Origin: DATFRY01 sp035489015
GTDB lineage: Bacteria > Myxococcota_A > Polyangia > Haliangiales > Haliangiaceae
Length of the DNA stretch: 64,000 bases
Assembly (NCBI GenBank): GCA_035489015.1
Contig: DATHKR010000099.1
Span: forward strand, 1-64,000
Reading direction: 5' to 3'
The translations under genes and the position numbers were made by a program. Position 1 is the first letter of the stretch, and each line of letters opens with the position of its first letter. The notes under the pieces are model-generated. The model did no database searches, was not told the origin of the DNA, and saw nothing but the letters and a program-made list of their open reading frames with translations. Shown here piece by piece: positions 51,354 through 63,790 of this stretch.

Positions 51354-52529
51354 ATGATCGGGTGTGACGCCGAATCGGCGCACACCCGCATGGACCCGAT
51401 CGGCCCGCCCGTGACCGCCGCGTCTCCTTCCCCGGAGGAGGTGCACGGCGAGACGTTGACCCTGCGCCCCGCCGGGGAGCTCGGCATCGAGACCGCCAGC
51501 CACATCCATCGCCGGCTCATCGCGGTGGTCCGGGACCGGCGAGTCCGCGCGGTGGTGGTCGACCTGAGCGCGGCCGAGGGCATGCACTCGGCGGTGGTGG
51601 CGGCGGTGACCCTGGCGTCGCGCCGCCTGCGCGGCAAGGGCAAGAGCCTGGTCGTGCGCGGGTTGGCCGATCATCACCGCGCCGCCTTCGGGCTGGCCGC
51701 GGCCGGCTCGCCGGAGCTGAAGCGCGCGCGGCGCCCGCGCCTGGTCGAGCGGATAGGCGCCGGCGTGGTCGGGGTGGTGACCGGCGCCGAGGGGCTGCTC
51801 CACTTCGGCGCCGCGATCGCGCGGGCGAGCGGCGCCGCGCTGCTGGCCCGCCGGCACGGCCGCCTGCCGCTCGGCGCGCTCATCCAGCAGGGCTCGATCA
51901 TCGGCGCCGACGCGGTGCCGATCGTCGGGCTGCTCAGCCTGCTGCTCGGCCTGACCATCGCCTTCCAGTCCGCGCTGCAGCTGGATCAGTTCGGCGCCGG
52001 GCTCTATCTGGCCGACATCGTCTGCCTGTCGATGGTGCGCGAGCTGGGCCCGATGATGACCGCCATCCTCATCTCGGCGCGGAGCGGCTCGGCGATCACC
52101 TCCGAGCTGAGCGCGATGAACGTGCGCGAGGAGATCGACGCCATGCGCACGATGGGCATCAACCCGTTCACCCACCTGGTCCTGCCCCGGCTGGCCGCGC
52201 TCAGCGTGGTCCTGCCCGCCTTGACCCTCCTGGCCGCGCTGCTCGGCATCCTGGGCGGGCTGGTCATCTCGATCACCCAGCTCCAGCTCAGCCCGCAGAT
52301 CTTCGTCGAGCGCGCGCTCGAGGCGCTCTCGCTGGGCGACTTCGCGCACGGGCTGCTGAAGAGCGTGCTGTTCGCATGGATCATCGGCGTCACCTCCTGC
52401 TACATCGGCCTCGGCACCCGCGGCGCCGCCCAGAACATCGGCTCGGCCACGACGCGGACGGTGGTGACCAGCCTCTTCCTCATCATCGTGGCCGACAGCA
52501 TCATCGCCACCACCCTGGCCGTGATGTGA
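51354..52529 (+). CDS. mlaE: MlaE-type lipid ABC permease with N-terminal STAS domain
   Basis: The 391 residues have an N-terminal STAS-like domain (about 30-115: LTLRPAGELGIETASHIHRRLIAVVRDRRVRAVVVDLSAAEGMHSAVVAAV), fused to a MlaE permease (about 145-391) with LISARSGSAITSELSAMNVREEIDAMRTMGINPF and GLGTRGAAQNIGSATTRTVV. In E. coli the STAS protein MlaB is separate; the fusion is known in other lineages. Either ATG 51354 or ATG 51390 may be the start. It is first in the operon with mlaF, mlaD and an auxiliary lipoprotein, and transports phospholipids between membranes. Confidence 0.93.
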   Translation: MIGCDAESAHTRMDPIGPPVTAASPSPEEVHGETLTLRPAGELGIETASHIHRRLIAVVRDRRVRAVVVDLSAAEGMHSAVVAAVTLASRRLRGKGKSLVVRGLADHHRAAFGLAAAGSPELKRARRPRLVERIGAGVVGVVTGAEGLLHFGAAIARASGAALLARRHGRLPLGALIQQGSIIGADAVPIVGLLSLLLGLTIAFQSALQLDQFGAGLYLADIVCLSMVRELGPMMTAILISARSGSAITSELSAMNVREEIDAMRTMGINPFTHLVLPRLAALSVVLPALTLLAALLGILGGLVISITQLQLSPQIFVERALEALSLGDFAHGLLKSVLFAWIIGVTSCYIGLGTRGAAQNIGSATTRTVVTSLFLIIVADSIIATTLAVM

Positions 52530-53335
52530 TGGGCGCGATCGCCCCCGCGCTCGACCGGCCGATCCTCGAGCTCCGTCAGGTCTCGGTCGGCTACGGGCGC
52601 GCGCCGGTCCTGACCGGGATCGACATCGAGGTGGCCAGGGGCGAGTTGCTCGCCCTCATCGGCCCGTCCGGCTGCGGCAAGACCACGTTGCTGCGCACCA
52701 TCCTCGGCCTCAAGCCGCCGCTGGCCGGCCAGGTCCTGCTGTTCGGACAGGACCTCTACGCGGTGACGCCCGACGAGCGCGCCGCGATGCTCGGCCGCAC
52801 CGGGCTGGTCTTCCAGAAGAACGCGCTGTTCGGCTCGATGACGGTCTTCGAGAACGTCTGCCTGCCGGCGCGCGAGCTGACCTCGCTGCCCGATCCGGTG
52901 GTGCGCGAGATGGCGTGGCACCGCCTGCGCCTGTTCGGCCTGGCCGAGCTGGCCCACCGCTGGCCGTCGGAGATCTCGGGCGGACAGCAGAAGCGGGTGG
53001 CCCTGGCCCGCGCGTCGCTGCTCGACCCGGAGATCACCTTCTGCGACGAGCCGACCGCCGGGCTCGACCCGCTGGTGTCCGCGGTGATCGACTCCGCGCT
53101 GCGCCGCTTCTGCGACGCGCTCGGCAGCACGGTGGTCGCGGTCACGCACGACATGGCGACGGTGGAGAAGATCGCCGACCGCGTGCTCCTGCTCGGGGGC
53201 GGCCGGATCTACGCCGCCGGCACGCCGGCCGAGCTGGCCGAGAGCGACGACCCCGAGGTGCACGCGTTCTGGCACCGCGACCCGCCGCCCGACGCCGACG
53301 CCGGCGCGGTCCTCGACGAGCTGGAGGCCAGCTAA
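52529..53335 (+). CDS. mlaF: MlaF-type ABC ATPase
   Basis: This 268-residue ATPase has Walker A GPSGCGKTT, a Q-loop LVFQKNALFGSMTVFENV, signature ISGGQQKRVALARA and Walker B ITFCDEPTAGLDP. A C-terminal extension of about 25 residues is rich in Asp and Pro. It drives lipid movement through the MlaE permease. The ATG shares one base with the mlaE stop (TGATG). Confidence 0.95.
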   Translation: MGAIAPALDRPILELRQVSVGYGRAPVLTGIDIEVARGELLALIGPSGCGKTTLLRTILGLKPPLAGQVLLFGQDLYAVTPDERAAMLGRTGLVFQKNALFGSMTVFENVCLPARELTSLPDPVVREMAWHRLRLFGLAELAHRWPSEISGGQQKRVALARASLLDPEITFCDEPTAGLDPLVSAVIDSALRRFCDALGSTVVAVTHDMATVEKIADRVLLLGGGRIYAAGTPAELAESDDPEVHAFWHRDPPPDADAGAVLDELEAS

Positions 53336-53343
53336 GGAGACCC

Positions 53344-54180
53344 ATGTTCACCGCGACCCCATCCCAGAAGGCCAAGCTCGGCCTGTTCCTCCTCGTCGGC
53401 GGCGCCCTGCTCGCCGTCGTGGTGATCCTGTTCGCCGGGCTCAGCATCGTGAAGGAGACCGACGAGTACACCGTGGTCACCGTCGAGAGCGTGAGCGGCC
53501 TGCGGGCCGGCGCGCCGGTCGAGGTGCACGGCGTGGTGGTCGGCCAGGTCGACAAGGTGCGCCTCGACCGCGGCGCCCAGCCGGTCACGCTGAGCCTCGA
53601 GGTCGAGGCTGGCACCCCGATCCCGGCCGACGCGAGGGCAATCTTGCGGATGAAGGGAGTGACCGGGCTCCTCTACGTCGACATCGACGGAGGCGACTTC
53701 CGCGGCAAGATGCACGAGCCGGGTGACGTGATCCCGAGCGCCCCCTCGGCGCTGAGCACGATCACCGGCAGCGGCACCGCGCTGGTGGAAGAGTCGCGCC
53801 GCCTCATCGAGCGAGGCCGGCAGGTGACCGAGCGGCTGGGCGCGTTCCTCGACGAAGAGAACGAGGCCAGGATGGATCAGATCCTGGCCCGCGGCGAGCG
53901 AGCCATGGCCAACCTCGAGCTGGCCGCCGGCCAGATGGCGAAGACCGGCGCGCGCATGGAGGAGCTGCTCGGCGGCGAGGGACGCAAGGTGCTGGCCAGC
54001 GCCGACGGCCTCATCGGCGACACCCGGCGGATGATGCAGGGCAACCGCACCCAGATCGACGCCACCATGGCCGACCTGCGCGAGGCAGCCAGGAGCTTCC
54101 GCCGGATGGCGCAGAACCTCGAGCAGGACCCGTCACGCCTGCTATTCCGCCGCCGGGCGGGGGAGCGAGAGAACCCATGA
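53344..54180 (+). CDS. mlaD: MlaD/MCE-domain lipid-binding protein
   Basis: This 278-residue protein has one N-terminal membrane anchor (GLFLLVGGALLAVVVILFAGLS). A single MCE domain follows (VTVESVSGLRAGAPVEVHGVVVGQVDKVRL, then ILRMKGVTGLLYVDIDGG) and a long amphipathic helical tail with MlaD-like hexamer helices. AAGGAG four bases before the ATG is strong. MlaD rings collect lipids from the permease; the C-terminal helix here is longer (about 140 residues) than in E. coli MlaD (183 in total), suggesting a bridge or tunnel. Confidence 0.93.
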   Translation: MFTATPSQKAKLGLFLLVGGALLAVVVILFAGLSIVKETDEYTVVTVESVSGLRAGAPVEVHGVVVGQVDKVRLDRGAQPVTLSLEVEAGTPIPADARAILRMKGVTGLLYVDIDGGDFRGKMHEPGDVIPSAPSALSTITGSGTALVEESRRLIERGRQVTERLGAFLDEENEARMDQILARGERAMANLELAAGQMAKTGARMEELLGGEGRKVLASADGLIGDTRRMMQGNRTQIDATMADLREAARSFRRMAQNLEQDPSRLLFRRRAGERENP

Positions 54181-54845
54181 GTCGACCCATCCGGGGAGAG
54201 ACCGTCGCCGTCGCCGGCCTCGTCGCCGCGCTGACCGCCGCCTGCTTCGGAGGAGGCAGCACCCCCCAGATCAACTACTACGCGCTCTCCCCACCCGACA
54301 CGGTGGCGAAGAGCGGCGTGGCGCCGGCCATCGCCGTCGAGGAGCTGCGCGCCCAGGCGCCCTACGACGAGCGCCGCATCGTCTACCGAACCAGCCCGTA
54401 CCAGCTGTCCTACTACGAGTACGACCAGTGGGCGGCGGCGCCCGGCGTCCTGGTCGCCGACTACCTCCGCCGCGCCTACCAGGCCAGCGGCCGCTTCGGC
54501 CTGGTCCTCCCCCGACCGGGCACCGACACCGCGGCGATCCTGGGCGGCCAGGTCCTCGCCTTCGAGGAGACCGGCCGCAGCAAGCCGACCGAGAAGGGAG
54601 CCAGCAAGACCGACACCGACGCGGCGACGACCTGGAAGGCCCGCATCGTCCTCGACCTCGAGCTGAGAGACGCCGAGTCCGGCCGTATCCTCTGGACTCG
54701 CCGCACCGAGCAGGAGATCGCCCTGGCCAGCCGCAAGCCGGAGGCCCTGGCGGCAGCTCTCAGCAAGGCCCTGACCGAGATCGCCGCCACCACCGCCAGC
54801 GAGGTGGCGACCGCCGCGACGACGGCGACCGCGGCGCGGCAGTAG
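54177..54845 (+). CDS. ABC-type transport auxiliary lipoprotein (PqiC-like)
   Basis: This 222-residue product has lipobox LTAAC followed by a PqiC/ABC-auxiliary domain (INYYALSPPDTV, then VEELRAQAPYDERRIVYRTSPYQLSYYEYDQWAAAPGVLVADYLRRA), ending in an Ala/Thr-rich helix. Its ATG overlaps mlaD as ATGA. It probably helps the MCE complex contact the outer membrane. It is the last gene of the Mla operon. Confidence 0.9.
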   Translation: MSRPIRGETVAVAGLVAALTAACFGGGSTPQINYYALSPPDTVAKSGVAPAIAVEELRAQAPYDERRIVYRTSPYQLSYYEYDQWAAAPGVLVADYLRRAYQASGRFGLVLPRPGTDTAAILGGQVLAFEETGRSKPTEKGASKTDTDAATTWKARIVLDLELRDAESGRILWTRRTEQEIALASRKPEALAAALSKALTEIAATTASEVATAATTATAARQ

Positions 54846-54848
54846 CGG

Positions 54849-54868
54849 GGGCGTCCGGCGAGACGCCT
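54849..54868 (+). terminator. Short hairpin after the Mla operon
   Basis: GGCGTC and GACGCC pair around CGGCGA directly after the stop at 54845 (six to seven base pairs, no T-tract). It is a weak terminator candidate between convergent operons. Confidence 0.3.
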
Positions 54869-54900
54869 CGCGGCCGGGTCGCCGCGTCGCTGCGTCGCGG

Positions 54901-56049
54901 TCAGTCGCGGCGATCGTCGCCGGGGCCGCGCTCGCGAGCGGGATCGCCGTCGGCTGGCTGGTCGCTCTCGTCCGCGAGGTCGACGCTGACCTCGACCGAC
55001 GGCCCGGGGTCGACGCTGACCTCGACCGACGGCGCGAGGTTGACGTCGACGTCGAGGTCGCCGTCGCCGTCGGCGGCGACGTCCTCGGCGGAGCGGGCGG
55101 CCTCCTCCACGGCCCAGCGGGCCAGGGTCGCCCGGCCCTGGCGGCGCTTGCGCAGGTAGGCGAGGACGAGCAGGAAGGCGCACAGGACCCAGAGGGCGGC
55201 GCCCAGCACGCTGGCCGGGACGGTGAGGTAGCGCTGGCGCAGACTCTCTCGCCACTCGTCGAACAGCTGGCCGAGATCGGAGGCGAACGCGTCGCGCGCG
55301 GCGGCGTCGATCGGCTCGCCGCGGGCCAGCGAGGCGAGCAGCTGGCGGAACGGCCACGGGTTGCCGTCGTCCTCGGGGCCGACGTAGCGGCCGCGGCGGG
55401 CCAGGAAGACGACGAAGTCGTAGCTCTCGGCGTAGGCGCGCTCGGCGGCGTTCTCGGCGGCCGGGAAGCTGCGGTCGAGGTCGGCCAGCGGGATGACGTC
55501 GCCGGTCCACGCCATGCCGGTCAGGGTCCGGGTCCGGTCGAGAGAGAAGTCCGACGAGTGGAGGTAGGCGAAGCCCTCGTGCAGCCAGCGCGGCGCGCGC
55601 GGGCCGAGCGCGGCGCCGAGCGCCAGGTGGGCCAGCTCGTGGGTCACCACCGAGTCGATGTCGGAGGGCAGGGGGCCGCGGCGGTAGGCGGCGACCACCA
55701 CGCCGTCTTCCGGATACGCCACCCCGATGGCCCAGGGCGGCGCGCCTCGCCCGGGCGGCGCCGCGCGGCGGAGGTCCTCGGCGCGCTTGACCAGGCGGAT
55801 CTCGACCCGGCCCGGCGTGGGCAGGTCGGGCAGGTCCTCGGCGATGGCGGCGAGGGCGGCGCGCGCGCGTCGCGCGACTCGCGCGGCGATCCGCTCCATT
55901 CCGTCCTCGGCGCGCACGTAGACCCCGTCGGCCTGGATCGCGACCGGCAGCGACATCGACTGCGCGGCGGCCGGGCGGGGCAGGGCCGCCGTCGCGATCG
56001 CCGCCGCGATCAGCCCGGCGACCAGCCAGCGCTGGACCGCGCGGATCAT
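54901..56049 (-). CDS. Peptidase MA-type membrane metalloprotease
   Basis: The product has 382 residues. A signal peptide (cleavage near AAAQ30) precedes a gluzincin domain with zinc motif VVTHELAHLAL (His137, Glu138, His141) and a third ligand region WLHEGFAYLH (Glu158). A membrane helix follows (about 285-305: VLGAALWVLCAFLLVLAYL), then an acidic cytoplasmic tail containing two near repeats of SVEVSVD. The protease faces the periplasm; the substrate is unknown. It overlaps the PEGA-domain gene by four bases (ATGA) and ends the PilZ-PEGA-peptidase operon. Confidence 0.9.
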   Translation of the reverse strand: MIRAVQRWLVAGLIAAAIATAALPRPAAAQSMSLPVAIQADGVYVRAEDGMERIAARVARRARAALAAIAEDLPDLPTPGRVEIRLVKRAEDLRRAAPPGRGAPPWAIGVAYPEDGVVVAAYRRGPLPSDIDSVVTHELAHLALGAALGPRAPRWLHEGFAYLHSSDFSLDRTRTLTGMAWTGDVIPLADLDRSFPAAENAAERAYAESYDFVVFLARRGRYVGPEDDGNPWPFRQLLASLARGEPIDAAARDAFASDLGQLFDEWRESLRQRYLTVPASVLGAALWVLCAFLLVLAYLRKRRQGRATLARWAVEEAARSAEDVAADGDGDLDVDVNLAPSVEVSVDPGPSVEVSVDLADESDQPADGDPARERGPGDDRRD

Positions 56050-57326
56050 GGGAACGCGATCTCGATCCGCTGGCGATCGCTGCCCAGGTCCTGGGCGAGC
56101 ACGATCCCGGCGCCGACCGCGACCGCGCCGACGATCGCGGCGTAGACCCACCACTCCTGGTGCGAGCGCTCGGCGCCGCGCTCGCGCCGGGTCTCGCGCA
56201 GGAGCGGCACGTTCGGGTCGATGCCCGGACCGCGAGCCACGGACGCGTGGAGCGCGGCGGCCTCGGCCGCGCTGGTCGCGTTGCCCAGGTGACGGGCGGT
56301 CCTCTCGCCCGGCGCGCGGATCCACACCTCGAGCTTGTCGCGCGGGTCGATCAGCACGGCGCGCTCGAGACCGGCCCGGGCCATGAGCTCTCCGACGGTG
56401 GCGGCGGTCGGGCGCGGGACGCCGCGCCGCCACGCCTGCACCTGCCCCGCGATCGCTCGCCAGCGCGAGCCGCCACCCGCGCGGAGCTCGAGCGCGAGTG
56501 CGGTCGGGGTCCAGCTGGGCGCGACCGTCACTCGCCTGGCCACCGATCCGCCCGAGGGGAGGGCGGCCGCGATCAGGTGCTCTCCCTCGGGCAGGGAGAC
56601 GGTGAGCGGCGCCCGGCCGCGCGCGGCGTGGTCGATCCAGATCGCGGCGCCGGCCGGTCGCGTGGTGATCGCCACGCGCCCGATCTGCACGCCGGTCGCC
56701 GCGTCGATGGCCGGGTAGCGGGCCCAGACCGCGTCGCTCACCCCCGGCGGTGGGTCGCCGGCCGCGAGCCGGCGCAGCGCCGCCGCCGCGCTCTGGGCCG
56801 CGCCGCGATCGGCGCCCTGGTCAGCGCAGACCAGGCGGATGGTGTGGGCGCGGCGGAGCTCGCCGGCGACCGCCGCGCCGCTCGCCTGCGCGCCGGCCAG
56901 CCCCAGCACCGCGCGGTCCGCCTCGCCGCGCGCGCGCCGACAGTCGAGCTCGCCGAACGCGGCCTGGGCGGCGGCCAGCGCCGCGCGGCCATCGGCCGGG
57001 TCGATCGCGGAGCCCTCGCCGGCCAGCGCGCGGCCGAGCGATTCATCGCCGACCGGCCGGAAGCCGTCGGCGCCGGCGATGCCGCGCTCCAGCTCGGCGC
57101 GGCGCGCGGCGCGCTCCTCGTCGGTGCCGCGGCCCAGGTCGATGATCCCGATCGGCTGACCCGGCGCCGCGGCGCGCGCAGGAGACGGCGGCGCGGCCGG
57201 CCGGGCCGGCCCGATCGGCTGGCGCGGCCCGATCGGCTGGGCCGCGGCCACCGACGGCGCGGCCACCAGCCCGGCGACGACGACCAGCGCCAGGTGCCGG
57301 AAGCGCGCGAAGCGGGCTCCGTCCGT
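56046..57326 (-). CDS. PEGA-domain envelope protein with apparent ACG start
   Basis: The product has about 426 residues. A signal-like segment (RFRHLALVVVAGLVAAPSVAAAQ) is followed by two QPIGP repeats and a helical Ala-rich region (about 65-190). A PEGA domain (about 215-275, VAITTRPAGAAIWIDHAARGRAPLTVSLPEGEH) and a domain of unknown type come next, and the C-terminal membrane helix is VYAAIVGAVAVGAGIVLA. The frame has no ATG, GTG or TTG between the PilZ stop and the signal segment. The most natural start is ACG at 57326, sharing one base with the PilZ TAA in TAACG, which mirrors the usual TAATG coupling. A base error or CTG start within the signal is the alternative. Confidence 0.7.
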   Translation of the reverse strand, partial: TDGARFARFRHLALVVVAGLVAAPSVAAAQPIGPRQPIGPARPAAPPSPARAAAPGQPIGIIDLGRGTDEERAARRAELERGIAGADGFRPVGDESLGRALAGEGSAIDPADGRAALAAAQAAFGELDCRRARGEADRAVLGLAGAQASGAAVAGELRRAHTIRLVCADQGADRGAAQSAAAALRRLAAGDPPPGVSDAVWARYPAIDAATGVQIGRVAITTRPAGAAIWIDHAARGRAPLTVSLPEGEHLIAAALPSGGSVARRVTVAPSWTPTALALELRAGGGSRWRAIAGQVQAWRRGVPRPTAATVGELMARAGLERAVLIDPRDKLEVWIRAPGERTARHLGNATSAAEAAALHASVARGPGIDPNVPLLRETRRERGAERSHQEWWVYAAIVGAVAVGAGIVLAQDLGSDRQRIEIAFP

Positions 57327-57655
57327 TACGCCGCGCTCTCGAAGAACTTGCCGAGCGCCCAGACCTCGCCGGCGCGGAGCCCGTCGAACTGGACCCCCAC
57401 GCCCTGGTCGTTGCTCCAGCGCACCACTCCGGCCGTCTCGATCGGCCGATCGTGGGTCGGGATGCGGAACTTGAGCGTCACCGTCGAGCCGATGGTCAGC
57501 CGGCGCCCGAGCACCACGTAGGCCCCGCTCAGCGACAGGTTGCCGATCGTGGTCTCGATCGAGGTCGCCGGGCCCGCCGGCGCCTCCCCCGGCACCAGCA
57601 CGGTCACGTCGATGGCGATGTCGTGACGGGTCGCAGAGCGGCGATTCACTGACAC
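57326..57655 (-). CDS. PilZ-domain protein
   Basis: This 109-residue single-domain PilZ protein carries the c-di-GMP motif pair RRSATRHDI (RxxxR-like) and NLSLSGAYV (N/DxSxxG), with VRWSNDQGVGVQF following. It probably binds c-di-GMP and controls the envelope proteins encoded downstream. GTG 57655 or GTG 57649 could be the start. It heads the PilZ-PEGA-peptidase operon. Confidence 0.9.
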   Translation of the reverse strand: MSVNRRSATRHDIAIDVTVLVPGEAPAGPATSIETTIGNLSLSGAYVVLGRRLTIGSTVTLKFRIPTHDRPIETAGVVRWSNDQGVGVQFDGLRAGEVWALGKFFESAA

Positions 57656-57684
57656 GGCAGCCCCCCCGGCTGTTGTCTCGCCCG

Positions 57685-57690
57685 ATTGTA
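57685..57690 (-). promoter_or_regulatory. Possible -10 box of the PilZ operon
   Basis: TACAAT lies about 30 bases before the PilZ GTG on the minus strand. No clear -35 is visible at 16-18 bases, so this is only a partial promoter match. Confidence 0.25.
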
Positions 57691-57728
57691 CTCATGGAAC
57701 CAGCGCCGATGGATGAGGCATCGCGAGA

Positions 57729-57745
57729 GGCTGCCCGGGGCAGCC
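57729..57745 (-). terminator. Hairpin after surA
   Basis: GGCTGCC and GGCAGCC form a perfect seven-base stem with a three-base loop, 30 bases downstream of the surA stop. There is no T-tract. It is the likely end of the mfd-parvulin-surA transcript. Confidence 0.4.
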
Positions 57746-57774
57746 GTCCCGGTCGGCGCGGCCTGCCCTGTCTC

Positions 57775-59013
57775 CTACAACTTTACCTGGATATGGGCCT
57801 TCTCGTGCAGCTCGTCCAGCCAGAGCCGGGTCTGCCGGTCCATTTCCTTGCGATAGATGTCGTTGCGGAGCTGCTCCTTGACCTCGGCGAACGGCTTCTG
57901 CTGGTTGCGCTCCAGCTCGGTCACCTGGAACACGTGCAGCCCCTTCGGCCCGGTGATCGGCCCGCGCACCTCGCCCTTGGTCATCGCGAACACGATGACC
58001 TCCCACTCGGTGTCGATGCTGCCGCGCTCGATCCAGCCCAGCTCGCCGCCCGAGTAGCGGGTCGATTCGTCGGCCGACACCTCGGCGGCCAGCCGTGCGA
58101 AGTCGACGCCGCCGCGCACCTTGGCGATGATCTCGGCCGCCTTGCGCTTGGCCTCGGCCAGCTGCGCCTCGGAGGCCCGCTCCGGCAGCCCGATGAGGAT
58201 GTGGCGCAGCTTGATCCGCTTGACCGCGGCCGAGCGCCGGCTGGTCGCGTCGTACCGCCCGCGCACGTCGTCGTCGGTGATCGTCACCCGCGGGCGCACC
58301 ATCGTGTTGACCGCGCGCATGCGCAGGATCTGTCGGCGGATGTCCTGACGGTAGCCGGCCATGCTGTAGCCCTGCAGGCGGAGCGCCTCGGACAGCTGGT
58401 TGTCGTCGAGGTTGTTCTGCTTCTTGATCTCCTCGAGCGCGCTCTGGACCTCCTTGGCGGCGACCTCGAGCTTGGAGTTGCCGGCCGCCTGGATGATGAG
58501 CTCCTCGTTGACCATCTCGTCGAGGACCTGGCTCTTCAGCTTGTCCTTGCGGCGCTTGCGCTCGGCCGGGTCGGCCACCGCGTCGATGTCGTGGGTCAGC
58601 GGCGCGACCCGGCGCATCATCTCGCTGTAGAGGATGACCGAGTCGTTCACCACCGCGACGACTCGATCGACCGACAGCGCCATGCCCGGCTTGAGCATCT
58701 TGCGCGCGCGGACCGACGGCGCGGCCGGCCCGGGACCCACGGGAGCCGGAGCCGGAGCCGCGGTCGCCGGAGCCGGTCCCGGAGCGGCCGGGGCCGGGGT
58801 CGGAGCCGGGCTCTTCGGCGCCGGAGCCGGTTGCGCCTTGGGCGCCGCCGCCGGCGGGGGCTGAGCGGCCGCGCTCCTCGCGCCCGCCATCGCCACGGCG
58901 ATCGCCGCCATGGCCATCACCAGCATTCTTGCCGCTCGTGCGATCGGGGCCGAGGTCATCCGGGATTGGACCGCCCCGCTCCGGCTTGCGTTGTCCGCCT
59001 CGATTCCCGTCAC
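57775..59013 (-). CDS. surA: SurA-like periplasmic chaperone/peptidyl-prolyl isomerase
   Basis: This 412-residue protein has an export signal (AIAVAMAGARSAAAQ) and an Ala/Pro-rich linker of about 50 residues. A SurA N-terminal domain follows (about 110-245, with LSVDRVVAVVNDSVILYSEMMRRV and LDEMVNEELIIQAA), then a parvulin domain (about 260-360: KLRHILIGLP, ADESTRYSGGELGWIERG, GPITGPKGLHVFQV). It escorts outer-membrane proteins. The GTG start is supported by AGGAGG six bases upstream and overlaps the upstream parvulin gene as GTGA; ATG 58959 is an alternative. Confidence 0.92.
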   Translation of the reverse strand: MTGIEADNASRSGAVQSRMTSAPIARAARMLVMAMAAIAVAMAGARSAAAQPPPAAAPKAQPAPAPKSPAPTPAPAAPGPAPATAAPAPAPVGPGPAAPSVRARKMLKPGMALSVDRVVAVVNDSVILYSEMMRRVAPLTHDIDAVADPAERKRRKDKLKSQVLDEMVNEELIIQAAGNSKLEVAAKEVQSALEEIKKQNNLDDNQLSEALRLQGYSMAGYRQDIRRQILRMRAVNTMVRPRVTITDDDVRGRYDATSRRSAAVKRIKLRHILIGLPERASEAQLAEAKRKAAEIIAKVRGGVDFARLAAEVSADESTRYSGGELGWIERGSIDTEWEVIVFAMTKGEVRGPITGPKGLHVFQVTELERNQQKPFAEVKEQLRNDIYRKEMDRQTRLWLDELHEKAHIQVKL

Positions 59014-60026
59014 TGGGCACCTCCTGCCGCGCTGGGGCCGCCCGGCGCCGACGGCTCGTCGCCGGTCCGGTTGGACGTATCCACGCGCACCTTCTTGAGA
59101 TTTTCGTCGAGCACTTCGACCTTCGACCGGGTCTTCAGCTGGTCCACGAACTTCCTCTGGGCGCCCTCGCGGCGCTGCTTGTAGAGCTCGTTCTGGATCT
59201 CGCGCTTGACCCGGTCGAACGCCTTGGAGACCGCGCCGCGCCGGCCGGTCTGCTTGATGATGTAGAAGCTCTTGCCGGCGGCGATCGGCCCGGCCACGTC
59301 GCCGGTCTTGCCCAGCGCAAAGGCCGCCTCGATCACCGGCTTCGGCACCTCGGTCGAGTCGCGCTCGAAGTAGCGCAGGTCGCCGCCGCGCAGGCGCGAC
59401 TCCGCGTCGGTGGAGAAGCGGCTGACCAGGTCGCGGAAGCCCTTGTTCGACTGGCCCTGCTCGCCCCGGGCCAGGACCGCCACGTCGTCGGCCTGCTTCT
59501 GCTTGGCGAGCACGATGGCCGACACCCGCACCTCCTCGGCCTTGTTGAAGCGGGCCGGGTTGGCGGCGAAGAACGCCCTGAGGTCGGCCTCGGGGATGTC
59601 CTCCGGCTTGATCCCGGCGGCCAGCTCGGCCTTGAGCAGCTTGGTGATCATCGCCGACTTCATGGTCTGGACGACCTCGGGGTCGCGGTCGAGCCCGCGC
59701 CGGACCGCCTCGCTGGCCAGCACCTCGAACCGGATCATGTTGTCGAGGAAGATGCGCTTCTGCTCGCGCGAGGCGTAGCGGGCCCGGATGTACGGCGACT
59801 GCCGGTTGATGCTGTCCTGGAGCTGCTTGACCGTGATGACCACGTCGTCGACCGTGGCCAGGGGCGTGGACAGATCGTCGGTCGACTGCGGCACCAGGCC
59901 ACCGCCCTCGGCGCTCGCGGTGTCCTTGCCGCCGCCCTTCCCCTCGTCCCCAGCGGATCTCGAGCAGCCGGCCGTCATCGCGCCGGCCAGGATCACCGCG
60001 ACGGCGACCGCATGCAGCGATGTCAT
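59010..60026 (-). CDS. Parvulin-type peptidyl-prolyl isomerase lipoprotein (PrsA-like)
   Basis: This 338-residue product has a lipobox (GAMTAGC) and Gly/Lys/Asp-rich linker, then a SurA-like helical domain (VDDVVITVKQLQDSINRQSPYIRARY, LDNMIRFEVLASEAVRRGL). A parvulin domain (about 165-280) follows with EEVRVSAIVLAKQ, DAESRLRGGDLRYFERDS and GPIAAGKSFYIIKQTGRR. It probably works with SurA, encoded next in a GTGA overlap, in folding outer-membrane proteins. ATG 60026 fits the signal best; a GTG at 60062 is possible. Confidence 0.9.
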   Translation of the reverse strand: MTSLHAVAVAVILAGAMTAGCSRSAGDEGKGGGKDTASAEGGGLVPQSTDDLSTPLATVDDVVITVKQLQDSINRQSPYIRARYASREQKRIFLDNMIRFEVLASEAVRRGLDRDPEVVQTMKSAMITKLLKAELAAGIKPEDIPEADLRAFFAANPARFNKAEEVRVSAIVLAKQKQADDVAVLARGEQGQSNKGFRDLVSRFSTDAESRLRGGDLRYFERDSTEVPKPVIEAAFALGKTGDVAGPIAAGKSFYIIKQTGRRGAVSKAFDRVKREIQNELYKQRREGAQRKFVDQLKTRSKVEVLDENLKKVRVDTSNRTGDEPSAPGGPSAAGGAQ

Positions 60027-60077
60027 AACCTGCGCCGAGACGTCATAACCCGTGCTCCTCACTGAGGAATTGGACGA

Positions 60078-63758
<3,681 letters not shown>

Positions 63759-63759
63759 C

Positions 63760-63787
63760 CTTGTAACCCTCTCGCCTCGAAAGGCAA
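63760..63787 (-). promoter_or_regulatory. mfd promoter
   Basis: TTGCCT and TACAAG separated by 16 bases on the minus strand match sigma-70 -35/-10 boxes. The first mfd GTG lies directly at the -10 edge, so transcripts would begin inside the annotated start region and be leaderless or start at the second GTG (63749). Confidence 0.5.
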
Positions 63788-63790
63788 GCC

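Noticed and set aside
56046..57695. Upstream extension of the PEGA-domain gene through the whole PilZ gene
   Set aside because: The extension is the shadow frame of PilZ, rich in Arg/Pro/Gly; PilZ itself has intact motifs.
60022..60050. Repeated GTCATAACC motif before the parvulin lipoprotein gene
   Set aside because: Only nine bases twice, partly inside the signal-peptide start region; it could be chance.
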